NCBI RefSeq assembly: GCF_000333395.1
Contig: NZ_BADA01000060.1
Coordinates: 1 to 56,482 of the forward strand
Length of the DNA: 56,482 nucleotides
Reading direction: 5' to 3'
Origin: Microbacterium sp. B19
GTDB taxonomy: Bacteria > Actinomycetota > Actinomycetes > Actinomycetales > Microbacteriaceae
The position numbers and the translations under genes are program-made. This document shows positions 8,784 through 17,206 of the stretch, piece after piece. The notes under the pieces are model-generated. The model was given only the letters and a program-made list of their open reading frames with translations, was not told the origin of the DNA and ran no database searches. Every line of letters starts with the position of its first letter. Within the stretch, counting starts at the first letter, position 1.

Positions 8784-9818
8784 TCAGGCCGGCTGGCGCG
8801 CGGCGACGGTTTCTTCGATGGCGGTGCGCATGAGGGCGTGCTGCTTCTTGACGAGGTCGATCGGGTCGCTCTCGCCGAGGTCGCTGAAGGCGTGGCCCTC
8901 CCACTCGCTGGAGAGGTAGCCCTGGTATCCGCCCTCGACGAATTGCTTCACGATGCGCGGAATGTCCATGGCGGGCTCCTGGCCGTCGGCCCCGATGTCG
9001 TAGAACTTCGCGTGGACGTGGAAGATCTGCGGCATGATGTCGAGCCACTCCTCCGGCGCCACCAGCCCGTGCATGTTGAACGCGAGGCGCGTGAACGGCC
9101 CGAAACGCAGCGGGTCGACACCCTCTCCCGAGAGGTAGTCCTCGAACTTCTGGTTGCGCACGTGCATGGGGGTCGGCTCGTGCCAGATCTCGTCCATAAC
9201 GGGGAAGTGCTTCTCGTCCATGCCCATCTGGCCGAGCGTGCGCAGCAGCGTCGGGGAGAGGGAGTGCATGGTCGAGGAGAAGTCGGCGGTGAAGCCGAGG
9301 CGGTCGCTGCCGAGCTCCTCGTACACCTCGCGGATCTCGAGCACCTTCGGGTCGTTCGGGCCGGAGGGCGCGTGGATCTCGTAGCCCAGCTTCTGGTCGT
9401 ACTTCTCGGCGAGGGGCAGCAGGCGGCGGAGCAGTTCCTTGCCGGCCGAACGGATGACGACTCGCTTGAAGCCGAGCGTGTGCGCCGACTTCAGCTGGCG
9501 TGCGAAGAAGTCGTGCTCCTCGTCGGGCGTCATGTCGCGGTCCTTGCGGCGCCCCATGTCGAGGTTGGTGCCGACCGCGCTGGCCTCGAGGCCGTACTTC
9601 TCCAGCGAGTCGAACCACAGCTTCACGAAGTCGTCGTCCACGTCGGGGTACGACCGCAGCAGCTGCGCGAAGTTGAACTCCACGCCCGGGCCGATGCCCT
9701 GGTCGTGCACCTCGCGGATCAGCGTCTCGGGGGTGTACAGCCCCGCGGCGAACTCGCTCGTCATCGAGTAGAGGGTGGTCCCGAGCTGGATGCCGGTCCC
9801 GGCGATGCCGTCCGTCAT
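8784..9818 (-). CDS. C-glycoside deglycosidase alpha subunit (TIM barrel)
   Basis: 344 residues. Opens QLGTTLYSMTSEFAAGLYT and contains NLDMGRRKDRDMTPDEE, as in the TIM domain of the fusion at 21741. Metal ligands expected for the family: Glu in LGYEIHAPSG, Asp in FTADFSSTMH, His in FHVHAKFYDIG, Glu in YLSSEWEGHAF. In CarBC/DgpBC-like enzymes a divalent metal and a nearby His support beta-elimination of the aglycone from the 3-keto glycoside. The matching beta subunit is probably the one at 7550. ATG 9818 is the only start consistent with the neighbouring gene boundary. Confidence 0.86.
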   Translation of the reverse strand: MTDGIAGTGIQLGTTLYSMTSEFAAGLYTPETLIREVHDQGIGPGVEFNFAQLLRSYPDVDDDFVKLWFDSLEKYGLEASAVGTNLDMGRRKDRDMTPDEEHDFFARQLKSAHTLGFKRVVIRSAGKELLRRLLPLAEKYDQKLGYEIHAPSGPNDPKVLEIREVYEELGSDRLGFTADFSSTMHSLSPTLLRTLGQMGMDEKHFPVMDEIWHEPTPMHVRNQKFEDYLSGEGVDPLRFGPFTRLAFNMHGLVAPEEWLDIMPQIFHVHAKFYDIGADGQEPAMDIPRIVKQFVEGGYQGYLSSEWEGHAFSDLGESDPIDLVKKQHALMRTAIEETVAARQPA

Positions 9819-9837
9819 GGCGGTGTCCTTTCGGGGG

Positions 9838-10941
9838 TCAGGCGCGCACGGCGTGCGACAGGTGGGCGTCGATGGCGCGCCGGGCCTCGGCGGCATCCGT
9901 GATCATCCGGGAGCCGGCGGCCTCGGCGGCCGTGCGCTGGATCGCCTGCTCGGCGCGGATGATCTCGAACGGGCTCTGCCAGTGGTTCCAGTGCCAGCCC
10001 TCGTACTCGCTCGAGACCGCGCCGCTGTAGCCGTTGTCGACGAGCAGCGTGATGAGGTCGGCGACGGGGACCGAGGGTTCCTGGCCGTTCTCGTCGATGC
10101 CGAAGAACTTGCCGTGCACGTGACGCACCCACGGCATGATCTCGAGCCAGTCGTCGACCCGCGCCGGGCCGAAGAGGCCCGTGCCGTTGATGCCGAGATC
10201 GATCCCGAGGTCGGGACGGCCGAACTGGTGCGAGAGGCCGATGAACCGGCCGAACCGCTGGCCGTGGTCGGCCTGGTCGGCGGGCGGGCCCTGCTCGTAG
10301 TACTCGTCCCACAGGGCGACGACGGCGGCGAGCAGCTCCTCCGACGCGCCGCGGCGTCGGTACGCCTCGAGGAGCGAAGGCGCGAAGCCGGTGACCGTGG
10401 CGCCCCAGTCCATCGTGAAGCCGAGGAACGGCGACCCGACCTGCTCGTAGCGGTCGCGGAGCGCGAGGATCCGCGGGTGCGAGGCGTACTGGTCGGCGTG
10501 GACCTCGAGCGCCAGGGTCACGCCGTACTCCTCGGCGATGGGCGCGAGAGCCTCCATCGAGTCCGGCGTGAGCGAGATCTGCACGCGGGCGATCGGGAAA
10601 CCGAGCTTCGCCGCCGCCGCGATCTGGCGGCGCATGTAGGCGATGAGCTCGTCCTGGTCCATGAGCTTGTCCGGCCGCAGACCGATGTCGGCGTTGACCG
10701 CGAGCGAGGTGCGGACCAGGCCGACCTCGTCGATCAGGTCGGAGAAGCGTCCGGCGAAGTGGTCGTCGATCTCGGGGAAGCCGCGGAAGCTGGAGAACCC
10801 GATGATCTCGAGGCCCGGCCCGAAGCCCTCGGCCGCGGTCTTGCGGATGAGCTGGTCGAGGTCGTACTCACGCCCGTGGAACGCGCGGGTGAAGCTGTAC
10901 AGCGTGACGCCCTGGATGGGCGTGCCCTTCGCCGCGGTCAT
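9838..10941 (-). CDS. C-glycoside deglycosidase alpha subunit (TIM barrel), second type
   Basis: 367 residues; ATG 10941 overlaps the stop of the beta gene at 10938, the classical coupled beta-alpha arrangement. Opens QGVTLYSFTRAFHGREYDL. Candidate ligands: Glu in LALEVHADQY, Asp in FTMDWGATV, His in RHVHGKFFGID, Glu in VSSEYEGWHW. It is divergent from the alpha protein at 8784, with a different segment after the third ligand and a C-terminal extension ending in SHAVRA, so it probably takes a different aglycone. Two dissimilar alpha genes in tandem within one operon is unusual. Confidence 0.85.
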   Translation of the reverse strand: MTAAKGTPIQGVTLYSFTRAFHGREYDLDQLIRKTAAEGFGPGLEIIGFSSFRGFPEIDDHFAGRFSDLIDEVGLVRTSLAVNADIGLRPDKLMDQDELIAYMRRQIAAAAKLGFPIARVQISLTPDSMEALAPIAEEYGVTLALEVHADQYASHPRILALRDRYEQVGSPFLGFTMDWGATVTGFAPSLLEAYRRRGASEELLAAVVALWDEYYEQGPPADQADHGQRFGRFIGLSHQFGRPDLGIDLGINGTGLFGPARVDDWLEIMPWVRHVHGKFFGIDENGQEPSVPVADLITLLVDNGYSGAVSSEYEGWHWNHWQSPFEIIRAEQAIQRTAAEAAGSRMITDAAEARRAIDAHLSHAVRA

Positions 10942-11345
10942 GCGAGCGCCTCCTCGGCCTGACGGACCGTCATCGTCTTGGTGTCGTGCTCCTCGATGTG
11001 GAGCACCTGGTCGTCGGCGATGATGATGTACGGGATGTAGAGCTCGAGGTCGACGCGGACCTCGTGCTCGCCGGCGTCCACCTCCAGGTCGCCCGAGAGC
11101 ACGGCGGAGTCGGTGGGGAACCACCACTGCTCGGTGTTCGTCTTCATCTCGGCGAACGTGAACTCCGCGCCGTTCATCTGCCAGCGCAGCGTCTCGGCCG
11201 GAGCCTCGGCGCCGTCGATCGTGAGCTTCGCGGCGGAGATGCAGGATGCCGGGAGCGCGCGGTACCAGGGAAGGCGGACTTCGACGGCCGCCCGTCCGTC
11301 GCGGACGCTCAGCGTGCCCTGTTCGATGATGCGATCCGGGATCAC
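10938..11345 (-). CDS. C-glycoside deglycosidase beta subunit (DUF6379), second type
   Basis: 135 residues from GTG 11345, with a strong ribosome site GAGGAGG about 5 bases upstream that fixes the start. Contains AVEVRLPWYRALPASCISAA at the N-terminus and VDLELYIPYIIIADDQVLHI in place of the GVDGGPG loop of the 7550 and 21741 proteins. It is translationally coupled to the alpha gene at 9838. It is the first gene of the minus-strand set that continues to 3401, downstream of the 86-bp gap carrying a CATAAG element. Confidence 0.83.
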   Translation of the reverse strand: MIPDRIIEQGTLSVRDGRAAVEVRLPWYRALPASCISAAKLTIDGAEAPAETLRWQMNGAEFTFAEMKTNTEQWWFPTDSAVLSGDLEVDAGEHEVRVDLELYIPYIIIADDQVLHIEEHDTKTMTVRQAEEALA

Positions 11346-11403
11346 CGCGACCTCCTCGTCGGTGCGGCCGAAGCCGCAGACCTCTTTGTCTTGATTTCTA
11401 CAG

Positions 11404-11428
11404 TCTAATGTCGGTTTCCTGCATAAGC
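11404..11428. promoter_or_regulatory. Candidate operator: TCTAATG-N11-CATAAGC
   Basis: An imperfect inverted repeat TCTAATG (11404-11410) and CATAAGC (11422-11428) with an 11-bp spacer. It lies in the only substantial gap (86 bp) between the oxidase gene and the beta/alpha gene set. The same half-sites and the same spacer form the perfect repeat at 24568-24594, and CATAAG recurs at 17077 and 17099. Probably the binding site of a pathway regulator; which one is unknown. Confidence 0.45.
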
Positions 11429-11434
11429 AAGGAA

Positions 11435-12949
11435 TCAGACGAGGGATGCCACGATCGCGCGCGCCCCGCGGACCGCCAGCGCCACGGACGTCAACGTCGG
11501 ATTGCACGCCGTCGCGGTGGGGATGACGCCGTTCCCGGCGACGAACAGACCCGGGACGCCCCAGACCTGGCTGTCGACGTCGCACACGCTCGTCCCGTCG
11601 TCCTCGGTCCCCATGCGCGTGGTGCCCTGGTAGTGCAGCGACGAGCCGAGCGGCAGGGTGAAGGGCCGGTCGCCGACCGGGTCGCCGACCGCCTCGGCCA
11701 GACGCGTGATCTCCGCGCGGGCGCGTTCGATCACCTCGTGGTCGCGATCGGTGAGGACGTAGTGGATGCGGGGAGCCGGCATCCCGTACCCGTCCACGTG
11801 CGCGTCGTCGAACTCGACCCGGTCGTCGGCCCGCAGGTCCTTCGCGCAGAAGAGGCCGAGACCGACGATCGACCCGGGGACGACCGGGTCGTCCTCGGCG
11901 AGCGCGATCGGCGAGGCGTCGAGCTGCATGATCTGGCCGTGGAACGGCACGGCGTCGGTGAAGGGCACCCAGCTGACGCCGCTGTACTCGGCGAGCCCCG
12001 TCGTCGGGGAGTCGTCCCCGAGCGGGGCGACGTCGCGCAGGCGCGAGGCGTAGACGACCTGGGACTGGTCGTTGAGATAGCGCCCGAGGGCGGCCGGGCG
12101 GACGCCCGACGCCCACAGCAGCTGGGGGGTGCGCAGTGCGTCGGCGGCGACGACGACCGCCCGCGCGGCGATCTCGTGTTCCTCGCCCGACCGGAGGTCG
12201 CGCACGACCACCCCCGCGGCGCGGCCGTCGGCGAGCACCACCGAGGTCACGAGCGACTCGTCGAGGAGCGTGAAGGCCGGGTTCGCCCGCGTTACGTCCC
12301 CCAGGACGACGTCCGAGCCCGACCACACGAGACGGCCGTCGTCGCGCCGGTGCACGGCGAGTGGCATCCGCTGCACCTTCGTCGCCTCGGTACGGCCGGC
12401 GTCGACCGCGGCCGCGAGACGCTCGCGCACGATCTCCCCGAACGGGGCGGAATCGAAGGCGTTCCGCGTGACTCCGAGGAGACGCTCCGCCTCGACGAGG
12501 AGCTCGTCCATGTCGGGGAGGAACGCGATGCGCTCGCTCTCGTTCGGCCACGGGCACGCGCCGGTCCAGTGGGCGGCCATGCCGCCGACGTTGCTCGACA
12601 TCGCCGCGACCGGCAGGCCGTCCTCGCCCTCGAAGACGTAACCGTCGTCGAGCAGGAACGTTCCGGGACGCGCCCCGCGCACCCCGGCCTTGGCGGCACC
12701 GGGGCTGGCGACCTTCTCGCCGCGCTCCCCCGGGCCCTCGGACGCCACCTGCGCGCGCGTGCGCTCGGCCGGCTCGGCGATGTTCTTGACGTGCGCGCCG
12801 GGCGGGTCGGACACGGTCGGGCCCACCTCGAACATCGCGACGGTCAGGCCGGGTGCGCGCTCCGAGAGCACGCGGGCGTACGCGGCGCCCGTCGGGCCGC
12901 TACCGACGATCGCGACGTCGACCGATTCCGGGTACTCGCGCGCGCTCAT
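11435..12949 (-). CDS. GMC-family FAD oxidase/dehydrogenase, CarA-like sugar 3-oxidase
   Basis: 504 residues. FAD-binding Rossmann motif DVAIVGSGPTGAAYARV at residues about 10-26. C-terminal GMC active-site region has His in SSLHYQGTTRMG and Asn in ATACNPTLTSVAL, matching the His/Asn pair of pyranose oxidases. CarA-type enzymes from Microbacterium oxidise C3 of the sugar in C-glycosides such as carminate, giving the substrate for CarBC (family knowledge). Position between importer genes and deglycosidase genes supports that role. ATG 12949 overlaps the upstream Hyi stop by 4 bp. Alternative: a generic pyranose dehydrogenase. Confidence 0.85.
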   Translation of the reverse strand: MSAREYPESVDVAIVGSGPTGAAYARVLSERAPGLTVAMFEVGPTVSDPPGAHVKNIAEPAERTRAQVASEGPGERGEKVASPGAAKAGVRGARPGTFLLDDGYVFEGEDGLPVAAMSSNVGGMAAHWTGACPWPNESERIAFLPDMDELLVEAERLLGVTRNAFDSAPFGEIVRERLAAAVDAGRTEATKVQRMPLAVHRRDDGRLVWSGSDVVLGDVTRANPAFTLLDESLVTSVVLADGRAAGVVVRDLRSGEEHEIAARAVVVAADALRTPQLLWASGVRPAALGRYLNDQSQVVYASRLRDVAPLGDDSPTTGLAEYSGVSWVPFTDAVPFHGQIMQLDASPIALAEDDPVVPGSIVGLGLFCAKDLRADDRVEFDDAHVDGYGMPAPRIHYVLTDRDHEVIERARAEITRLAEAVGDPVGDRPFTLPLGSSLHYQGTTRMGTEDDGTSVCDVDSQVWGVPGLFVAGNGVIPTATACNPTLTSVALAVRGARAIVASLV

Positions 12950-13740
12950 GCCGTCCGCCCCAGCTCGACGATGTGGGCGACGGATGCCGCGGACTCGGTG
13001 GTCGGGTAGTACTCCAGGCCGATCGGCCCGTCGTAGCCGCTCGCGCGCAGGAGGCGGAAACGCTCGGCCCAGTCGAGGTCGCCCGTCCCCGGCTCCCCGC
13101 GCCCGGGGGCGTCGGCGAGCTGCACGTACTTGACGAGGTCGCCCGCGTTCGCGAGCTCCGCCTCCATGTCCTCGCCCTCGACGGCCGAGTGGTAGATGTC
13201 GTAGAGCACGCCGAACTGCGGCGAGTCGACGCCGCGCGCGACATAGACGGCCTCCGACGTCCGGTCGAGCAGCGACCCCGGGTGGTCCACGCGGACGTTC
13301 ACGGGCTCGAGCACGAGCGTCACGCCCGAGCCGTCGATCTGCGCGACGGCCTTCCGGTAGATCTCGATCAGCTTGTCGAGCTGCACCTGGCGCTTCCAGC
13401 CGCCGAAGCCCGTGCCGCTGCCGACGACGATGCGCGGGCAGCCCAGGTCCTGGGCGATCGCGACACCCTCGTCGAGCTTGCGGTAGAACTCCGAGTGGTC
13501 CCACGGCGGGATCATGAACTGGGTCCGCGGCTCGGCGAGCTGCGCGGTGAGCTGCGTACCGGTCTCCTCCAGCGCGGCTTTGAGGGCCGGGAGGTCCTTC
13601 GGGGTCGCGGGCGCGTCGACGCCGGTCGGCCCCCAGAACTCGACGGCGTCGAAGCCGGCGGCGGCCGCCGCGCGCACGCGGTCGTGGTAGTCGCCGGCCT
13701 CGGTGAAGAGCAGTTCGATGTTCGGAGCGAGCTGGTACAT
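12946..13740 (-). CDS. hyi: Hydroxypyruvate isomerase-like TIM barrel (Hyi/OtnI family)
   Basis: 264 residues, the usual length for Hyi. Starts APNIELLFTEAGDYHDRV. The conserved Hyi segment YVQLADAPGRGEPGTGDLDW uses Gln as the third metal ligand instead of His, as in characterised Hyi. The other ligands are Glu in LVLEPVNVR, Asp in LYDIYHSAVEG and Glu in GLEYYPTTES. The family interconverts hydroxypyruvate and tartronate semialdehyde or 2-keto sugar acids. In this operon it may act on another keto-sugar; its genuine substrate is uncertain. ATG 13740 preceded by GGACCC-type spacer. Confidence 0.78.
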   Translation of the reverse strand: MYQLAPNIELLFTEAGDYHDRVRAAAAAGFDAVEFWGPTGVDAPATPKDLPALKAALEETGTQLTAQLAEPRTQFMIPPWDHSEFYRKLDEGVAIAQDLGCPRIVVGSGTGFGGWKRQVQLDKLIEIYRKAVAQIDGSGVTLVLEPVNVRVDHPGSLLDRTSEAVYVARGVDSPQFGVLYDIYHSAVEGEDMEAELANAGDLVKYVQLADAPGRGEPGTGDLDWAERFRLLRASGYDGPIGLEYYPTTESAASVAHIVELGRTA

Positions 13741-13775
13741 GGGGGTCCTTTCGTTGTGCGGGCGCGACGACCGAC

Positions 13776-13798
13776 GGATGCCAGGGGTCCTGGCATCC
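13776..13798. terminator. Perfect hairpin between importer and catabolic genes
   Basis: A 10-bp perfect stem (GGATGCCAGG / CCTGGCATCC) with a 3-base loop sits 13 bases past the permease stop and 35 bases before the Hyi start. No T-tract follows, so a complete rho-independent terminator is unlikely. It may instead protect the 3' end of the importer message or reduce read-through. Each arm contains GGATGCC, the heptamer enriched in the native flanks. Confidence 0.6.
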
Positions 13799-13811
13799 AT
13801 CGGGGTGCGCC

Positions 13812-14648
13812 CTAGCCCTTGAGGCCGCCGGCGAAGCCCTGGATGAAGCGCTTCTGCGCGAAGAGGTAGAAGGCGAGGATCGGCACCATCGAGACGATGA
13901 CGATCGCGAAGATCTGGTTCCAGGCCGACACCAGCGAGCCGATGTAGTAGTACATGGCGACCGGAAGGGTCTGGTTGGCGGAGCCGCCGAGGAAGATCAG
14001 CGACGTGAAGAAGTCGTTCCACACGATGAGGCCCGCGAGGATCGCGACCGTGCCGGTGGCCGGCGACATGAGCGGCAGGACGATCCGGAAGAAGATCTGC
14101 GTGCGGTTCGCCCCATCGATGGTGGCCGCCTCTTCGTATTCGGTGCCGAGCCCGCGGAAGAATCCGGCGTAGAGGAAGATCGCCAGCGGGAGCAGCATCC
14201 CCGTGTAGAGGATGATCATGCCCCAGGCCGAGCCGGTGAGTCCGAGCGAGCGGGCTCCGATGTAGAGCGGCACGGTGCCCAGCTGCGTGGGCAGCACGAT
14301 CGCGACGAGGAACAGGTAGTAGACGGCGCGGCTCCAGCGGCGGGTGCTGCGGGCGATGACGTATCCGGTCAGCGACCCGAGGAGCACCATCAGGACGATG
14401 CTGCCGGCGGTGATCACGATGCTGTTGACGAGACCCATCACGACGTTGGAATTGCCGGTGGCCGTGAGGACCTTGATGAAGTTGCCGAAGTCGGGGGCGG
14501 CCGGGGGCGCCAGGGTCGACGACGTGATGACCTCGCGGTCGGACTTCAGCGCCGTCGTGATGAGGAAGTAGAACGGCAGGAGGAACACCAGCGCGAGGAG
14601 CCAGAAGCCGAACTCGCGGAGCGCGGTGAGCTTGGTGTAGCGGAACAT
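13812..14648 (-). CDS. Carbohydrate ABC transporter permease (MalG type)
   Basis: 278 residues with about six membrane segments, beginning FGFWLLALVFLLPFYFLITT. The EAA loop reads EYEEAATIDGANRTQIFFRI, which contacts the ATPase. Family CUT1 permeases import oligosaccharides and glycosides. Encoded directly downstream of the partner permease (2-bp gap). No ATPase gene accompanies it, so a shared MsiK-like ATPase encoded elsewhere is presumably used, as is common in actinobacteria. Confidence 0.93.
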   Translation of the reverse strand: MFRYTKLTALREFGFWLLALVFLLPFYFLITTALKSDREVITSSTLAPPAAPDFGNFIKVLTATGNSNVVMGLVNSIVITAGSIVLMVLLGSLTGYVIARSTRRWSRAVYYLFLVAIVLPTQLGTVPLYIGARSLGLTGSAWGMIILYTGMLLPLAIFLYAGFFRGLGTEYEEAATIDGANRTQIFFRIVLPLMSPATGTVAILAGLIVWNDFFTSLIFLGGSANQTLPVAMYYYIGSLVSAWNQIFAIVIVSMVPILAFYLFAQKRFIQGFAGGLKG

Positions 14649-14649
14649 G

Positions 14650-15618
14650 TCAGGACTCCTCGGAACGACCGGCGGTCACGCGCTGCTGCACGACGGCGAA
14701 GACCAGGATGATGAGCGTCAGCAGCAGCGCGAGCGCTGCGCCGTAGCCGAAGTTGCCGAGGGCGAACGACTGCTTGTACACCTGCGTCGCCAGCGTCTCG
14801 GTGGCCGCGGCGGGACCGCCGCCGGTCAGGGCCATGATCTGGTCGAAGACGCGCAGGCCGTTGACGAGGCCGAGGGTCGTGGCGATCGCGACGGCGGGGC
14901 GGATGGACGGCAGGGTCACGTGCCAGAAGCGCTGCCAGAGGTTGGCGCCGTCGATGGCCGCGGCCTCTTCGATCTCGACCGGCACCGCGGCCAGGCCCGC
15001 CATGTAGATGACCATCGCGAAGCCGATGTTCTGCCACACCAGCACGATCAGCACGGTCCAGATCGCCCACGTCGGGTCGGCGACCCACGCGCGGGCCACG
15101 TTGCCGAGGCCCATCCCGCGCAGCGCGATGTTGAGCGGACCGTTGTAGTCGAAGATGAACTTCCAGATGTACGAGGTCGCCAGGGGGCTGAGCACCACCG
15201 GCATGAAGAAGAGGGTCCGCAGCACGTAGCGGGATTTGAGACCGCGGTTCAGGCCGAGCGCGAAGGCCAGGCCCAGGATGTTGCTGAGGATCACGGAGCC
15301 GAAGGCGAGGAACAGCGTGTTCCCCAGGGCGCCGAGCTTGGTGGGGTCCTGGAAGATCTTGACGAAGTTGTCGAGGCCGATCAGCTGGAAGGCGCCGATG
15401 CCGGTCCAGTTCGTGAAGGCGAAGAAGCCGCCGACGCTCGTGGCGACGTAGTGGATGCCGATGACGAAGAGGATGCCGGGGAGGGCCCACCACCAGTGGC
15501 CGAACTTCAGCAGTCCGGGGCGTCGCGGAGCCGGCGCGCGGCGCCGTCCCCGGCGCGGCAGCACCACGCGTTCGGTCTCGGTCCGAGCAGCCTCGCTCGG
15601 TCGAAGGGTTGTGCTCAT
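14650..15618 (-). CDS. Carbohydrate ABC transporter permease (MalF type)
   Basis: 322 residues with a basic, proline-rich cytoplasmic N-terminus (RRGRRRAPAPRRPGLLKFG) followed by membrane segments starting WWALPGILFVIGIHYVA. EAA loop reads VEIEEAAAIDGANLWQRFWH. Pairs with the MalG-type gene to form the membrane channel of a CUT1 importer. ATG 15618 has a GAGGACGTC-type upstream spacer and lies 74 bp after the binding-protein gene on the same strand, consistent with one importer operon. Confidence 0.93.
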   Translation of the reverse strand: MSTTLRPSEAARTETERVVLPRRGRRRAPAPRRPGLLKFGHWWWALPGILFVIGIHYVATSVGGFFAFTNWTGIGAFQLIGLDNFVKIFQDPTKLGALGNTLFLAFGSVILSNILGLAFALGLNRGLKSRYVLRTLFFMPVVLSPLATSYIWKFIFDYNGPLNIALRGMGLGNVARAWVADPTWAIWTVLIVLVWQNIGFAMVIYMAGLAAVPVEIEEAAAIDGANLWQRFWHVTLPSIRPAVAIATTLGLVNGLRVFDQIMALTGGGPAAATETLATQVYKQSFALGNFGYGAALALLLTLIILVFAVVQQRVTAGRSEES

Positions 15619-15692
15619 GACGTCCTCGTCTCCGTGGGGAAGGGTGCGGCTCCGCCGCCCGGGTACTCACAGGTCCCGGGCGGCGGAGGAGG

Positions 15693-16985
15693 TCAGTTGC
15701 CCCAGGCGGCGTCCATGCTCTGGAGCACCTGGTCGATGGTCGTCTGACCGGTGAGCAGTCCCTGGCCGCCGGTCTGCAGCGCCTCGTAGACCGAGGGGTT
15801 GGGCCAGATGTTGTTCGGCAGCGGCGTGTACTGCTTGTTCTTCAGCAGGTCGGCCACGGGGGCGTAGATGGTGCCGCTGAGGTCGAGCTTGTCGAAGGCC
15901 GACACCGGCAGCTCGCCGGAGAGCTCGTAGTAGCGCTGCTGCTGCTCGGGCTCGGCCATCCAGGCGAGGAAGTCTTCCGCGGCCTGCTTGTTCTTCGCCT
16001 TGGCGTTGATCGACAGGGTGTAGTTCGAGCTGCCGAGGACCATGGGCTTGCCGCTCTTGGCCGGGAAGGGCTCGACGGCGAACTCGGCCTCCGGCGGCGC
16101 CGCCTTGGAGATCTCGACCGCGGCACCGGACGGGATGAAGCTGCCGACCGAGGTGCCCTGCGCGAGGCCGTTGGTGATGGCGTCGAAGCCACCGCCCTCG
16201 GCACCGGGCTGGAAGCAGCCGGCGTCCTTGAGGTCGACGAAGGTCTGGAGGGTGTCCTTCCAGCCCTGGCTGCCGGCGAAGGTCACCTTGCCGTCGGCGC
16301 GCTGCTGGTTCCAGTCGGGCGTGGACGAGTAGACACGGGTCGCCGAGATGCCCTGGATGGTGAGACCCACGTTGGGGCCGGCGGCGCCGGCGAGAGCGAG
16401 GAGCGAGGCACCCTGACCCTGCATCGACGAGCACGCCGCGGTGAACTCGCTCATCGTGGTCGGGAAGTCGGTGAGGCCCTTCATCTTGGCGGTGCCGAGG
16501 CTCGCGACGATGGCGCCGATCGTGAAGTCGAGGGGCTGGCCGTAGATCTTGCCGTCGACGGTGTAGACCGACTCGCTGCCCGGGATGATGAGGTTCTTCG
16601 CGGTGTCGCCGAGCGGCTCGAGGAAGCCGGCCTCCGCGAGCGGGAGGATGCTGCGGGCGTCGCCCGAGCCGGGCGTGGTCTGGATGACGTCCGAGGCGTT
16701 GCCGGCCTGCAGCTGCGTGCGGATCGTCTCGCCGTACTTGTCGTTCGGCGTGGGGTTCGTGGTGATCGTGACGCCCTCGTGCGACTGCTGGTATTCGTTG
16801 GCCAGCGTCTGGTACGGGCTCTCGAGGTTGTTCGAGGTGGCGAACGTGAAGGTGAAGGACTTCCCGTCTCCCGAGCCGGCGTCCCCACCGCCGGAGCCGG
16901 AGCATCCGGCGAGGACCAGGGCGGCGGTTGCGGGGAGAGCGAGGAGACTTACGAGCCGCGTGACGCGACGGCGGGGTTGAGTCAT
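15693..16985 (-). CDS. Extracellular sugar-binding lipoprotein of ABC importer
   Basis: 430 residues from ATG 16985. Signal peptide: basic TQPRRRVTRLVSLLALPAT, hydrophobic stretch, then lipobox LVLAGCSG with Cys near residue 29, so it is anchored to the outer face of the membrane. A Ser/Gly-rich linker precedes the bilobal solute-binding domain (family 1), including FTFATSNNLESPYQTLANEY and NIWPNPSVYEAL. It delivers the substrate to the two permeases encoded downstream. Promoter region upstream carries two CATAAG elements and is shared with the divergent LysR gene. Substrate predicted to be a glycoside by context only. Confidence 0.92.
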   Translation of the reverse strand: MTQPRRRVTRLVSLLALPATAALVLAGCSGSGGGDAGSGDGKSFTFTFATSNNLESPYQTLANEYQQSHEGVTITTNPTPNDKYGETIRTQLQAGNASDVIQTTPGSGDARSILPLAEAGFLEPLGDTAKNLIIPGSESVYTVDGKIYGQPLDFTIGAIVASLGTAKMKGLTDFPTTMSEFTAACSSMQGQGASLLALAGAAGPNVGLTIQGISATRVYSSTPDWNQQRADGKVTFAGSQGWKDTLQTFVDLKDAGCFQPGAEGGGFDAITNGLAQGTSVGSFIPSGAAVEISKAAPPEAEFAVEPFPAKSGKPMVLGSSNYTLSINAKAKNKQAAEDFLAWMAEPEQQQRYYELSGELPVSAFDKLDLSGTIYAPVADLLKNKQYTPLPNNIWPNPSVYEALQTGGQGLLTGQTTIDQVLQSMDAAWGN

Positions 16986-17073
16986 GGCCAGCCTTTCTGA
17001 CGACGTTGTCGGCGGCCCCTTCGGTGGAGCGCCTGTGCTGTGTTCCTCAGTATTAGACGGATGCGCCGAAAAA

Positions 17074-17104
17074 GCACATAAGTCTTGCGGATAGAGCACA
17101 TAAG
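17074..17104. promoter_or_regulatory. Two direct GCACATAAG repeats, 22 bp apart
   Basis: GCACATAAG occurs at 17074-17082 and 17096-17104, two helical turns apart, in the 221-bp gap between the divergent importer and LysR genes. The second copy is part of a looser inverted repeat GTCTTGCG..CATAAGAC. CATAAG also occurs at 11422 and as a perfect inverted repeat at 24568-24594. These are candidate operator half-sites of one pathway regulator, possibly the adjacent LysR or an unlinked LacI-type protein. Confidence 0.5.
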
Positions 17105-17206
17105 ACCCGCCGGAGCGTTGGCATCCATCCCCACGATGCCACTCGTGCGGCGCATAGACACGGTGGATACACTGGCGGGACGCATATCCGAGCGAAGGAT
17201 CACATC

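Noticed and set aside
9775-10962. Long plus-strand frame opposite the alpha genes
   Set aside because: Composition is that of an antisense reading of a GC-rich gene; the minus strand encodes recognisable TIM-barrel motifs.
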